From Glandiceps talaboti (lineage: Eukaryota > Hemichordata > Enteropneusta > Spengelidae), in the NCBI RefSeq assembly GCF_964340395.1, contig NC_135550.1:23901176-23965175 (forward strand): a DNA stretch of 64,000 nucleotides, given 5' to 3'. The notes below the pieces were generated by a model. That model saw only the letters and a list, made by a program, of their open reading frames with translations. It was not told the DNA's origin and did no database searches. Both the position numbers and the translations under genes were made by a program. Every line of letters begins with the position of its first letter. The stretch's first letter is position 1. Of this stretch, positions 34,552 to 48,205 are shown one piece after another.

Positions 34552-37500
34552 GCGGTATAATTATATTTTAAAGGTTAACGGTTATATACAGTGTATGGAA
34601 TCAATACTCTTCCACGACGTTTATACTTCACAGAGGAACTGTATGATGTATCACCGAATAGTTCGCCTATGACACTTTGAAAAACTCGACCGAAGTCTTT
34701 CATGAACCGAAAATGTAGACCTTTGATGTCGAATACGATTGTCCAACACATATAGCAAATTCACACTACCTTTAGAAATGCCAGCGATCTGTATGCACAT
34801 TGAATACCTACTTAAGGAAACGATCTTTTCATCGAGTCTCTACATTTTATCCGAAAAATCCCATTTTCTCGTATTTCCACCGAACAAATCAACAGTAATT
34901 ACAACCTGTAATCTGTCTGAAATCGGAGAAGAGCATAGCTACGAGGTCAACGTAATTTGCATGCCATCCTACCATGAATGTCTCTTCGAGGTATTAAACA
35001 TTGACTCTTAGCAAACGTTGTGTGGATTTGCCCTAATATCCCTTCGATCTATTGGCGAATGCACCACATATCATGGCAATTTGAAAAAACATATTATATT
35101 CACAAGGGCTCGGTAATTCATCCCCATCGGCTACACACACGTATTCTTTTATGCCCTTATCATATTTCCAAAGTCTGCATTGCGGCTATCAACTCTAGGT
35201 AAGAATAATGTCCCATTGGTTTTATGGCATTTCATTTCAATAAAACACGCATTAACAAGAAAGGCGGTTTTTGAATCATTGCCTAAGCCGTTTTGATAAA
35301 TCATATTTTAATGGTACCATATGCTTTGTTTTAGTTGCCGAGCCTTCGTAAGATCAGAACCTCTTGTGTTTGTTCGATGATTAGTAGTAAACAGCACATA
35401 ACATTGACGTGACAGCTATCTGTGTCATAATTATTGCATGTAGATGTTTAACGTATGGTTACATAATGGAATTATGATGAATGGTTTTTATAACATGCAA
35501 TCGGTCAAAACTAACAATGTTTGATGAATGACGCGTGTACACGCGATCGTGAGTGTATGATACATATGCCCCAAATATGAGGCCGGGTATGTTGAAACAA
35601 CAATAGCAACCTCAGTCATATAACGTGCAAATTTCGATATTGACTGATTCTGCTTATTTGACAGAAATTAAAAGCTTCTAGAAGCGTGAACCCGGTACTA
35701 ATGCTGACGTGTAACCAATATATGAGAGCGATTACAGTAACAGTGAATGATTTTGTAGGCGAATGATTTGATCTGTAAGTGGTAAAACTTCATTCAAATG
35801 AGAATAAGCAGTCCTGGTTTTTAAAAGGGTCCACAACATTTCTATCGCCATTCCAAGATCACTTTTACTTACACTAAAAAAAACAACACTTCCCCCTTCC
35901 GCGCTTCGACGCTAACAAATTATCCATGTCTGGCGCGCGAGCTAACATTCATCATTGTTGTACATCAATTCGTTTTGTCCGAACACAATTAATTCTCACC
36001 GATTTATCAATTGATAGACGGACTCGTTTAGAATTAAAACACATGATGAATCATAATATGGTGGGAATGTCAATAATGAATGTTGAAACTAGTACCATCC
36101 GTTAGTTAATCAGAACGGTCAGACTCCCCAACGTCTACGAATTTTAGAGGTAGTAAATTGCCACGGCTTTCCGTACCTACACTACGTAGTGGAAGGCGTC
36201 AATTCATCCAAGTTATAAGTCGTCAACAATTATTCTAAGTTTACAAAAATGTCAGGGAACATTTTTAATTAAAGAATCGTGGAAATTTCACTGTGTTTGG
36301 TACGTATGTTATATATCTAAACCAAGCTATTTTATATAGCAAGATTCTTTTTTTTTTCCCGTTTTGTTAGACTTTAATTTCTTCAACTGTATATCTACCT
36401 ACCGGACGGGACACTATATCCCTAACGCAGACGATTCGATGGTTAATGTTGCCAGTATTCGAATTGTATACGCTAAACAATCATGGCATGGTCATTTATA
36501 GCTTTAACGGACAGAGGTATAAAACGCTATCGCTGCAAGCACACTGGTTCCCAGGATATTGCCCTATGTGAATGATAGTCTTCAGCTCGTAGACGTATAC
36601 CCATCTCATCTCACTGAATAACGATGAAAATATCCCCGCATGGTAGTTTAACGTAACTTTATAGGTTCCCATCAGCGATGTCAATACCTATGTAATACTA
36701 TGTTCCTTACAAACATCACAACTTCTGAAGTAATCCATCAGTATGTATGATATGCTGACGGAAAGGGTCATTTTTATGATATACGACTTTTGCTATTGAG
36801 TTTTCGTATCCATGGCAACGACTTCATCACAATAGTGCTTTCCACATGTGTGTACATTACCGTATAACGCGCTACACTGAAAGTTAGGAGTTTCATTCAC
36901 TAATTTCACAGCTAAACCAGTTTACAAAATTTAATCCTATATCTTATTGTAATCAACACAGATATAGTAATGCATAATTAGACCACCATACGAACGTCAT
37001 TCATTGGGTAGCCCATCCACAGTCGGTATCAAAGTATACTGACGTGATCAACAGTACAACACGACTACGACTTTCACTGTGTTGCACTAGTAGTGATTTT
37101 TCTTTGTCTCTGTCTTGCCATTACTGGTTTCCTCGTATTCATGGCAAATGCTATGCCGCTTGCCACATTGTGTAAAGTCTATTCGTTGTCTGTGTGTGAT
37201 ATGTCACAGGAAAGTTAATTTCATTTTTAAAAAAGCTTAAGGACATGGTAAATCAAAATATGGGATCGCAATGAGTTGAAAAAGATTTAGTGTTTTGAAT
37301 TTCGATTAACATTGCTCGACAAAAGAACTGGAAGGGGGAGATTTGGACATCGAGTCATAATCTCCGAGCTCTAATTTTTAATAAGGATCATCGTTACAAT
37401 TGTAACGTTTGATCACGACCACAGCCCCGGTCAGTCCGTTTATGACTAATCCCATACTAAACTATACATAAAACGAAATACTGCTCAAAGCACCATACGA

Positions 37501-38758
37501 AGCCTGTTATTTATCATTCAAGCAGCCAACATGTGTTCTCTGAGTCAAGCGAGTGAACACAGCCGACAGTTTAACCATCTTAGATCAGTATTAACTCGTA
37601 AATAAACGGTTTCTGACAGCAAAAGATTAAGATTTAATTCATCGACAGAATAAACACTGGCAAATCACTGCTAATTGTATTGACGTCAATAGCCGAGGTA
37701 AAGGGAATTAATGCAAAGCAGTGTGTGTCCGACTGTATTATATATTACGATGTCACACCCCGACATTAATTTAGCTAGCCACACCTCGATGCGAACCTTG
37801 CCCTTTAGTGACGAAATGTTTGAGGGCTCTTTATCATCCCCGCTCAGTTAACAACAAAATCACACTTCCCAGATAACAACGATGGCGGGAGAACACAATT
37901 TCACCATTCACTTTCTCAGTGATGTACAAGGGTAGATACTATTTGAGGTGCATGGTATGTCATGCATACAAGATGTCGGCCTTGCTTTATCCGACAACTT
38001 TTGGAATGGTAAATCAATACATTTTATTGATTACAGCCCCAGTCTCTGTAAGTACAGAATTTTCTCTAATGTGAAAAAAATAAGCAAACTGTAATTGGCA
38101 ACTGTTCAATTCACGTTTTGATACCCCTAACTTGACATTATAATAATATATTCCCCAATAGTACTCTCAAATGAGAACAGAAATCTTTCCACGATAACTC
38201 AATTTTGCATCATTCAATAGACTTCTAAGCTGTGTTAAGTGATAGAATAGTATCAGTGATATGCTAGCAGGCAACATGAACAGTTCGACCACATGCAGAA
38301 CAAGTCTGAAGTGTCTTAGAATAGACGAGACACCTTTACAAGGAGACTTTTCATGATATATGTATTTCTCCAGTTTATGTATGCTATCAGTTGAGCATGC
38401 GCAATTGAGCCTAGTAACAGCTTCGGTTTATTCAAACTGAGCACGTACTTTATTGAATTTTATAAGTTTAACATTTCAACTGTTGTCAACTGTTTCGTAT
38501 TTGTCGTCATCAGTTCAGGACGTTACTTAAACATATCAAAACATTCAAGAAAGATCTATTTTGGGGGTGGGGGGGGGGCAATGAAAATTCCGATGGTCTG
38601 AAAGGAGGGCCCCCTGAAATATTTTGCTCATGATGTGAACCAAATTAAATCTCAGGAGCGGTCGTTTACCGAGTACATTTCTCGCGGCTTCGCCGCAATA
38701 CCTTCTAAAACCTATATTCATTGATAACCATGCGAATGTATTTGTATATACCTTCCTG

Positions 38759-38761
38759 TTA

Positions 38762-38823
<62 letters not shown>

Positions 38824-38856
38824 GTGTCTCTCTCTTTCTTTCTTTCTTTCTCTTTC

Positions 38857-38907
<51 letters not shown>

Positions 38908-38950
38908 GCCTGTCTGTTTCTCTCTCTCTCTCTCTCTCTCTCCCCCTCCT

Positions 38951-39026
<76 letters not shown>
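38759..39026. repeat. TCTG / CT compound microsatellite
   Basis: TCTG units, a CTTT zone, TCTG again, then CT repeats with a C-rich patch (38942-38959). The plus strand is almost purely pyrimidine with G only in TCTG units, so triplex formation is possible. Confidence 0.97.
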
Positions 39027-39029
<3 letters not shown>

Positions 39030-39070
39030 TCTCAATCGGTAAGTTAAAGCGTAGGTATTATAGCCATACA

Positions 39071-39430
39071 GTTTATTTATTTATTTATTTATTCAGGTAA
39101 ACCAACGGGCATAAAGCCCATTTACAGGCACCTTTAGAAACAAATAAGGAAAAACAAGCACTAAAAATATAAAAACAAGGGGTAGCAATAACAGAAAGAG
39201 GTGACATGACATAAAAGACAAACACAGAAATAAAAACAACAAAACAGGAAAAATTGTTAAAAACACGCAGCCTGAAGCAGATGCCGAAAGGCGGAAACAG
39301 GACTAAGTAAATCTATGTTTGGATTTGCTTTAAAAACATTTCATGCACATAATAATGCATTGACTCGAGTAAAATTTGGGTATTGAAGACAATTTTCAAG
39401 TACTCTATGACTTTCGATAATGTGCATGGT
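39071..39430 (-). mobile_element. Probable LINE 3' end with (TAAA)n tail
   Basis: On the minus strand the sequence runs into a GGGC-TTTAT-GCCC hairpin (39107-39119), then CCTGAATAAA, then TAAA repeats ending at 39071. This is the same order of parts, including ACCTGAATAAA, as the LINE end at 52.6 kb. No coding motif was recognised in the adjacent 300 bases, so only a 3' UTR-sized piece seems present. The right edge is uncertain. Confidence 0.6.
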
Positions 39431-42137
39431 TTGAAATGTTATGCCATTAAATGGCCCCACATGCCCTTATTTTTCAAAATGTGCTTACTGTACACCCCCT
39501 CCCCACTAGCTATCATGGGGGTGGTGTTTCTGCCCAGCATCAACATTAAAAGATAAAACCCCAATGTGAGACCTTTTTCGCAAACCCCATAAATATTTGT
39601 AAAGAAATCTCTAATTGTTATGTATGGACGCTGAAGTTGATTTCCACTGTTCGTTAACGTAGTGTACTATACTCTGCATCTCTGAGGTGGAGGGGGGGTG
39701 TGTACGTTATAATTACACATTAAACTATGTGTAGCCGAGAGAGGGGCTACGAAAAGTCTTAGGTTCATTTCGGGGAGGGGGGGGGCATGAAATGTTTTGA
39801 GAGCGCGAAGGGGGCTGCGATTTTTTTTGGCCAAAATAATTTCTCCCCAGCCCCCTGCCGTAAATTCTGACCCTGGCCTTAGCATGTAACAAATGCACAT
39901 CATGATTATGAAGAAGTTGTTGTCAAAATGGCTGCCTTGTTTAAATTTTCGAAGTGAGATGTCATGCTGAGAACTCACTGAGTTTACTAACCTTGTAATT
40001 TCAGTGAATATTAGTCAATTTTCACTGTTTGATTCTGGAGAATAGATAAGAAACAGTCTACTTTTCGTAACATACAATACAATGAAGTCGAACTACCATA
40101 GACGAGTTTCTTTCGAGCGAACCAGTCGATATAACAGCGAGTCTGTTGTTACCTTGTGAAAATACTATCGTCTGCAGACGAAACGACTTCCAGTGTATCT
40201 TATTTTGTACAATCATAGGGGTTCTCACCACCACGCACGTACACGGTGAATGTTAAGAGAGAATTCAACTCAAAGTTTAACATTACGTATTCGAGAGATC
40301 CAAACATGGAATTGTTAATGAACCTAACAACAGTATTACCAGTAATGGTATTATTTACGAAATTGTACACAATGGAGCATCTTTTAGACAGTAGTTTGTT
40401 GTGGGTATAACACCAAAACAACATTACTTCTCAAAGTGGTGTAAGTAAATTCAGATGACAATGAAACATTCACATAGTCTGCAGACATCGACGTCCAGCA
40501 AATTTCACATGTAACTATTAGTTAATACTCAGTTGTAAGATGTATTCTGAAATGAATACATATTTGATACGAAGTTGCCCCGTTTACGTGACAAAATTTG
40601 ATGATTATTCAGCGAGGTTTGAAGATATCCTGTCCATGCGGTACAATTTATGTTTTGCTATATTGTCATACAGTAATGCGTACAACAAGGCCACTATAAA
40701 ATACATTGAACGTCAGATAAGGCACGATACTAAAAGCAATCGATTTTCGATGGTTACTTTAGAATCTACAGGTGCTTATTTTGAAGCATATCGATCAAGA
40801 CGTCATTTTATGAAAATAGTTCAACCATTCTGATAGTAACATATGCACCAGCTAAAACATTTAACATCGAAGGTGAAACCTAAATAAAGTGTTTCAAATT
40901 TGATTTCTATATACTATGTTGAAGAAATGATATTGAAAACATTAGTATTACTCTCACGTATCCACGTATACTAATTTAAATCCAAATAACGGAATGTATC
41001 ATATTTAGCCGTTAAGCCATCAAAATGAATAACACACAAAGGACTGTTCAGTCGTCTACCACTGTAATAATCCCAGACTTTCATTTTTATCATGAAACGG
41101 CCAATAATAGAAACCTACCTGATGTGTCGACGCCATGGACTACGTGGACAGACAAATCGTGACAGTCAATCTTTTAAATCCAATTTTGGAGGGAATTATG
41201 ACGCATAAGTTATTGCGTTACCTAGTCTACGAAATGTCGATTTTTGACGTTGATTGTTACTCAACCAAGCGGCGTGAATTCAATTCTAAGTGTGTGATAG
41301 CAATATGAGTCTTTTGAGGCTAGCAAAGCACCGTAGCTCCTTGCTATTATTCTGCTTCAAAGGAAACGTATGATGAAACGCTGCGATTATATGAGTTCAC
41401 AGATGAGTGGATGGTAAGGACAGACGTATTGAAAACTAGGAAGCATAAGGTGTAAGAAAAAAAAACAACCTGCCGAATATGTTTCAGCCCGGCACGTTTA
41501 TGATATTTGGTTCTTTTTTTTGAAACCTCGGGGAGCAAGCTGGCAAGAAAGACTTTAATCAGGGTTAGAGAAGCTTGAGGGACCACAATTTTAACGTTTT
41601 GATTCAGTATCTGACATGCAGGTGCTGTTTAAAAAGAACTTACCTCTAATGACATTTCGTGATATATGTCATAATTATGTAGTCGCTCTATCATCATTAT
41701 GTTAGGATACCTTCTTTTTTTCCCAAAGAGTTGATTATTTTGCTGACAGTCAGCCAATTTGTTTCTTTCACACATCACCTCTAGAAAGAAAATACTGAGC
41801 GAAACTTTTGACCCGATAACTGCCTTAAATGTGTAACCACAAAGCTCGCTTCATTTTCTCGAAGAGTAACAGTAAAATAGCGTGATCTTGTTTCCAAGGC
41901 AACAAAGGAAATCCAAGCACCAGGATAAAACTAAACTAAGGGGCTTTTACTTTTGCTTTCACAATGCGAATGTCATTTTACACACAGTGTTAATGCGAAG
42001 GAAATGCAAGGCAATTTATACACAAAGTTGCTGCAAGGCTGGAATGGATTTTCAATTATCCGTCTTTCATTCCCCACCCGCGTTCTTGTCCCCTCTCCTC
42101 TACCCCTTTCAAGGATGAAATTGATTATCTCTTTATC

Positions 42138-42205
<68 letters not shown>
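42138..42205. repeat. (CT)n microsatellite
   Basis: About 33 uninterrupted CT units. Confidence 0.97.
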
Positions 42206-42209
<4 letters not shown>

Positions 42210-43190
42210 TCTCATGTTCCATCTTCACCCCCTATTCTCACCCTCTCTGTTCCTCCCCTCTCAAGGGCGGGGATATTTTTGTTTACATTTAAATCTAACC
42301 CAACCGTATGATATATTCGCTTTTGTGGAGAATTTTTCCCACTATGGGAAAACCCAATCCCGTTTGTGTTTGTTAAGAAAGCACCGCTTGAAGCCTTCAA
42401 GGGCCCACATTAATGTCAGAAGATCAGTTTAAATAGGTAGTGTGAAGCAGTTGCTGTAATTTGTTGGGTCTCATTGACCAAATGACAGTATTTACTACTG
42501 TATTGCTGATTCTCACAATGAATCCCATTCTAACTTCGATGTAACTGTACTGTAAATCATTGAAGTAAACACCATTCGCTACACTTCATGTTGCTGTCCT
42601 CTGAGTATCACGTGACATATAAGTCGCTTTAACTGCGTTGGTGACATGACACCACATTATCGCGTAAAGGGCGTCGACAAAGGTTCCATTTCCGTATCAC
42701 AAAGCTTCTGCTTCCTCATGGAATGGATTATAGATGAAATCATTCCGTTCGTCAGTGCTTAGTGAATATAAGTGGCCCATAAGTCAAAACAGTACACTGA
42801 TTATTTGTCGAAGAGGTCGAAATGCAAAGGACCTTTAACCATAATCAATTTTTCCCAAGCATCTTGAGGATAACTCTGATAGCTATCAAACATATGTCTC
42901 TTCAAATTGAAAATAACGACAGCTTAGACAGAAAGTGAAATAACAAAGCTATTAAACCCCAGGGAGTCGAAAATACGATTTATCATTTGAAATGAATTGA
43001 ATTGACTAGTTTTGTTGTCTTACAGTGATATTGCTGCAGTTGATATTTTTGAAATGATATATCTATCCACTGTAACAATTGCTCACAGAGTTTGTCCTCA
43101 AATTTTCGTGTATATGGATGCACACCATGATAGTTGACAAAACCCTGTGTATATTGTCCTTAGTGTTTATGCTTTGAAAAAAGGCGTTTA

Positions 43191-43395
43191 CAGAGAGAGA
43201 GAGAGAGACAGACAGACATACATACATACATACATACATACATACATACATACATACATACATACAGACACTGACAGAGACGGACAGAGACAGAGACAGA
43301 GAATATACACACAGACAGACATACTGACACACACAGAGACAAACAAACACAAACAAACAAACAAACAAACAAACAAACAAGCACACACACAGTTG
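43191..43395. repeat. GA / CAGA / CATA / CAAA compound microsatellite
   Basis: GA repeats, CAGA, about 15 CATA units, mixed CAGA/CA, then CAAA units. Confidence 0.95.
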
Positions 43396-43725
43396 TACAG
43401 TACAGGCACATACAGACCAAAGGCACGACTTGGCTTTTAATTAATCAAAAATTGTTACATGCGATATTGAACATTTACCATCCGAGTGACCAATTCAGAG
43501 ATATATTAAACAGACGTGAGATAACAATTTTAATCAAGCACGACGCGCAAGTTTTCATCACATCCCGAATTTTAAACAAAATCAATGGTACATATGTAGG
43601 ACTGTGTGCACAGGTGTACACACATTTCCCATAGTTCTCACAGGGCCATTAATTGAATCTACCCATGAAATAATTACATTATGGTGATTTACCTTGATAA
43701 TGAGGTTTTAATGTATTTATATTAG

Positions 43726-43769
43726 TAATGATGCAAATGATGCAAATGATGCAATGCATGATGCAAAAT
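43726..43769. repeat. ATGATGCAA short tandem repeat
   Basis: Four imperfect 9-base units. Two perfect ATGCAAAT octamers (43731-43738 and 43740-43747) and two near matches are created by the repeat. Confidence 0.85.
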
Positions 43770-44165
43770 AGAATCGATGTATCGTTCTGATAATGAAATA
43801 CATTTTACAACCTGACAGTGGCAACTAATGAAATTTATAAAAGACAATGTTGATACCATCAAATGATTGCATCTCTCAACATTTTCATTATAAATCAAAT
43901 TAACAAAGTAGTACTTTATTGCTCGGCGCAATTGATTGCTTGGTAAGTGACTTCTCCACTTATGACTGAAAAATTGAAATTATGACATGCGTACACGTTA
44001 GTTTACAAGGCTTGACCCAGAAATAGACAGCAACACTTATATTGAAATAGCAAAATGTGTGTACATGCAAGGGTGATGGTTGAAGGTTGTGTTAGTGAAC
44101 GTGTGTCTTTACATTGACATTGCTACTGTACGTATTGTTGACAGCATTTGTTTCCCCGTGCGAAC

Positions 44166-44216
44166 GTCTGTCTGTCTGTCTGTCTGTCTGTCTGACTGAC
44201 TGACTCTGTCCGTCTA

Positions 44217-44262
<46 letters not shown>

Positions 44263-44280
44263 TGAGTGAGTGCGCGCGCG
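44166..44280. repeat. TCTG / ACTG / GT / GAGT / CG compound microsatellite
   Basis: TCTG units, three ACTG units, about 20 GT units, GAGT units and a short CG run. Confidence 0.95.
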
Positions 44281-46521
44281 ACTGTTTTAAAGAATATTTG
44301 CGTGGTATAGAAGAATTCCACTTTTATTGAAGTCCAGTTTTCGCTGTGAAACATAAATATTTGTTTGCGTTCATAGACATACTAGTATATCGAAACATGA
44401 TTCATGTTACTTGAAGGACGTCTAACAGGTGTCCCGCAGAACGAATATCTCTAGAGGTGCTGGCAAGCCTGTCATTAGCGCACTCTGACGAAATGCAATC
44501 TAACCCGATGTCAGATTACAACACTTTGCAAATTCTCAGAACCACATTACACTCCTTCTAGTAATGTACTATTGCGTGAGTTTCTGGTACCTTCAATGAA
44601 AATATGTTCATTACATGGACATACCAATTTGAATATTCAGAACTACAGCTAATTGGCTCATTTAAACGCTGTAATATGCGCGACGCAATTCGATCATCAG
44701 CGCAACGGTACTTTCACAAGGTAACTGGAATGTTATTGTATCAGAAAGTTGAATAACTACCCCTGCATTATTTAAAGTAAACGATGTGTGTTTGATGTTG
44801 CTTATAAATATAGAACACATCTGCAGAAACAATTGAGGTCCCAAAAGTGAGTACCCCTGAAGGGTTGTTTGATTAAGACAGGATTGAATACGACATGTTA
44901 TACCTCTGGATAATCTATAAACAAACGACGAAACAACGTTAGTCACACGGGCTTAAACCTGTTGCATGGATTTTACAGGATTAACACATCCATATAAAGA
45001 TATCCCGGAAGCAAAGTATTGATGATTAATCTTAAAATAATCTAGTAGATTCTAGATTGATTGATCTTTTTGCATTTAAGTTTTAAGGTCGAGATGTTTT
45101 AACGTACACGGAATTTGTACCACTTTTCAATACATTGATTAAAGTTTAACGCTCATGGATCGCGTACGTTGCACATCTTCCAATGACCATACGTTTTTAT
45201 GTCTACAAATAACAGTTTGACACACTAGAATTAAAAAAAAAATTCATGTTTTTTAAAAAAACATGGTGTGTAATCCCATGGACTAGCTTGGTTTGATCTT
45301 TTCTCTTGCACAGATTTGCTTCTCTTTCTGTCCCTCGTTGCTCAGTAAAACTTTTGAGTATAAGTGTCAAACTTTTCCTAAAATGTATGCGCAGCGGAAG
45401 ATGCGCAGTACACGACCCCTGAGCTGTACAAAATGATTCATATCTAAACTTACACACGGAAATATGTGTCTGCATTTTTACCTGACAGATGAATTCGAAT
45501 GACGTACTACCTCCCATAGCTAGTGTATACTTCGTTTAGATATGTTAAGATTATTCTATTCATCGACACAATTTTATCACCATTACTTACTTTGTAAATC
45601 AAATGATTCAATATGTTTCCATTATTCTCAATACGTATTAACATCACGTTAGAAGAGAAATGGACATTTTATAAAAGCCGCTATGAAAACACAGTAATGT
45701 CAAATTGTTTAATATTACTTGTTGTCTCTGACTCCTTTAACCATGCTTAACGTAAATTGACACATCCGGAATAATTAAGTTCCGACTTTGTCACATCTTG
45801 ATATACCTGTCTTGCCAGGTTAAAGACTCCGAGCTATTGAATGCCAATTAAAGACGGCGTTTGTCAAATCTTATAAAGTTACAATATCAATCGAGACAAA
45901 CGAAAACACATTAAGTCTGAAAGGCGATATTTTCTAATTACACAAGTTAGGTGCTCGGCTAAGAATACACCAAATGCGATCTTTATCTCCAGTACATGCA
46001 GTAAAATCTTGAAGGATCATCATGACCATTGTGGCAGGATTTAGCCAAACTAGGTCACCACTGAACAGTTGATAGTAATTGTCAACACGACAATTATATC
46101 ATTATATCAATGTCTGCATATCTTTACCTTTGACTCAAAGAACTTTCAAATTGGAACTTGATATTTCATTACAACAAAATATTCAATTTCCTACTTCGAT
46201 GATGACACAATCCACAAGCAATATTGCTAACGACGGTGTTATCCACGTACATGTATAAAGAAACCCGGGCCCATTGTATTAAATGTTTGTTCGTGTTATT
46301 TGAAAGATATAATGTTGCTTGTGACATACAAACCAACTGTCAATATTTAACCTTTAAATTGACTCTTGGTAAAATGAATGTCATTAGTTATTATACTGTC
46401 TCTTAGATGCTGATGGATTCTTGAATGTCGTCTTGGTTCCTACTATTACTTTGGAATTTATACTTTTCAAGCTAATTATATACAAAGGCAGTCGGTCTGG
46501 CGGTTTTTGAGTTAAAGTCGT

Positions 46522-46522
<1 letters not shown>

Positions 46523-46617
<95 letters not shown>
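46523..46617. repeat. (CA)n microsatellite
   Basis: About 47 CA units with one TA interruption. Confidence 0.97.
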
Positions 46618-46618
<1 letters not shown>

Positions 46619-47437
46619 TGGACAGACACCGCGCTATGCCTAAAGCACTACTGAACCGTCTCAGTTCAGTTGTGCTAAAAGTCATCTGTACTGGTAACTG
46701 CTATCATTATATATAAATAAAGTTTGTGCATTCAAACATTTCAGGTAAGATTTTTCAAGTTTGCGTCTGGAAGAAAAGTTTACTTTGGTACAAAATATTT
46801 AGCACCATAAGAAGGTTCACAAGACACGCAGAAATAATTCTACTTATATTAACTGCTTTTACGGTCAAGTTGAAACACTAAAGACGTTGAATCATGTATC
46901 TTTTAAAAAAAAGTTCAATTCAGTCATTTATCCAGATGGTCTTCTCTTTGTCGACTTGATGAAATCATGGCAGTAGATCAATTTGTTTCCGCGATCACAG
47001 AAAGGTCATAAAATGATACCTTTAATCTCAGCGGTTTATAAATCACACAGTCATTAAAAATCAAATCACACACGACTGTCTCAATGGTACTAATGTCACA
47101 GGTTGCCAATAGCATATACAGTTATACTATAAGATATGTAGTATATACTTGAACTGAAATACTAAATATTCAGCCATACTCCCCAGTAACATATAAATAA
47201 CTATATAGATTAAACTAAGAGGTTTCAATACACGGATTTTCATGCCAATAGAAATTCCATGTCAACATACTAGTTGCTAAGAACCAATCATTCAAGTTGA
47301 AAGGTGAACTTGTCATTTTAAGGTGTCTAGTTCAAATAGTACACTTTGAAGGTCAGTGGAACACCATACACTGCACTCTATATCATTAAATGCGATTAGA
47401 ATGTGTTTTTTTTCTTCTTTGTGAATCAAATCAAATA

Positions 47438-47439
47438 TT

Positions 47440-47482
<43 letters not shown>

Positions 47483-47559
47483 TTTGTTTGTTTGTTTGTT
47501 TGTTTGTTTGTTTGTTTGTTTGTTTGTTTGTTGATTCATTGGTTTGTTTGTTTGTTTGC
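47438..47559. repeat. TTTA then TTTG microsatellite
   Basis: TTTA units switch to TTTG units, with a short break at 47532-47541. It lies about 90 bases before the first dispersed-repeat copy at 47651. Confidence 0.97.
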
Positions 47560-47650
47560 TAAAAACTTGGGTATTACTACCATTCCCCCAGACATCACTG
47601 AGGACCACAGAGACTGTTCTCATGACAGTTAACTGTATTGACTGCTTACT

Positions 47651-47880
47651 CAATTCAAACGAATTTTTGAAGACGTAAAAATTTTGGTAAAAATCCCGTG
47701 AATATTAATGAGCAATTTACGTAATTAATGATTTTCGGTAATTAGGCTATATCTGAAGAATGCACGCTTCAAATTCATTATAACGTGGTACACACATTTG
47801 CTATTCCAAAGCGCACCTGTCCTGAAAATATTACTAATGTAGCTTTTAGTTTTAATAAGATATTGGCATATTTTCTGTAC
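47651..47880. repeat. Dispersed repeat, locus A copy 1
   Basis: Begins CAATTCAAACGA and carries a core from 47698 (GTGAATATTAATGA, GGTAATTAGGCTATATCT, CGCTTCAAATTC, CAAAGCGCAC, TGTCCTGAAAATATTA, TAGCTTTTAGTTTT). Repeated 296-323 bases downstream, and more distantly at 60.65-61.15 kb. No coding capacity. Confidence 0.85.
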
Positions 47881-47946
47881 ATTGTACACACGATGGTCAT
47901 GGACATTAAAGGATCTGTGTCATCATTTTCTCCACAACGGCTTGCT

Positions 47947-48205
47947 CAATTCAAACGAAATTTTGAAGACGTATTCCGTAGGGTAATGGCAAGACTTGGT
48001 TAGGTCTTGGTAAAAATCCTGTGAATATTAATGAACAATTTACGTAATTAATGATTTTCGGTAATTAGGCTATATCTCAAGAATGCACGCTTCAAATTCA
48101 ATATAATTTGATACATCCATTTGCGATACCAAAGCGCACTTGTCCTGAAAATATTATTGATGTAGCTTTTAGTTTTGATAAATTATTGGCATATTTTTGT
48201 AGGCC
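47947..48205. repeat. Dispersed repeat, locus A copy 2
   Basis: Second copy of the segment beginning at 47651, about 90 % alike by eye over the core. It holds roughly 27 extra bases after GAAGACGTA, so the offset from copy 1 changes from 296 to 323. It ends near TTGGCATATTTTT. Unique-looking DNA follows. Confidence 0.85.

Larger units (their letters stand above)
32075..38758. other. Intergenic, no recognisable gene
   Basis: Open frames are all under about 91 codons and lack known motifs. Notable only for the palindrome and CA tract at 34.48 kb and TGACGTCA at 37681. Confidence 0.55.
39431..47437. other. Intergenic, no recognisable gene
   Basis: The 39.45-39.87 kb part is unusually rich in G and C runs and resembles a degraded repeat. 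Frames at 40540-40833, 44662-44946 and 45203-45517 (95-105 codons) show no recognised domain. The rest is unique DNA and listed microsatellites. Confidence 0.5.

Noticed and set aside
44662-45517. Frames of 94 and 104 codons on the minus strand as exons
   Set aside because: No recognised motif, no clear splice pairing and no neighbouring exons.
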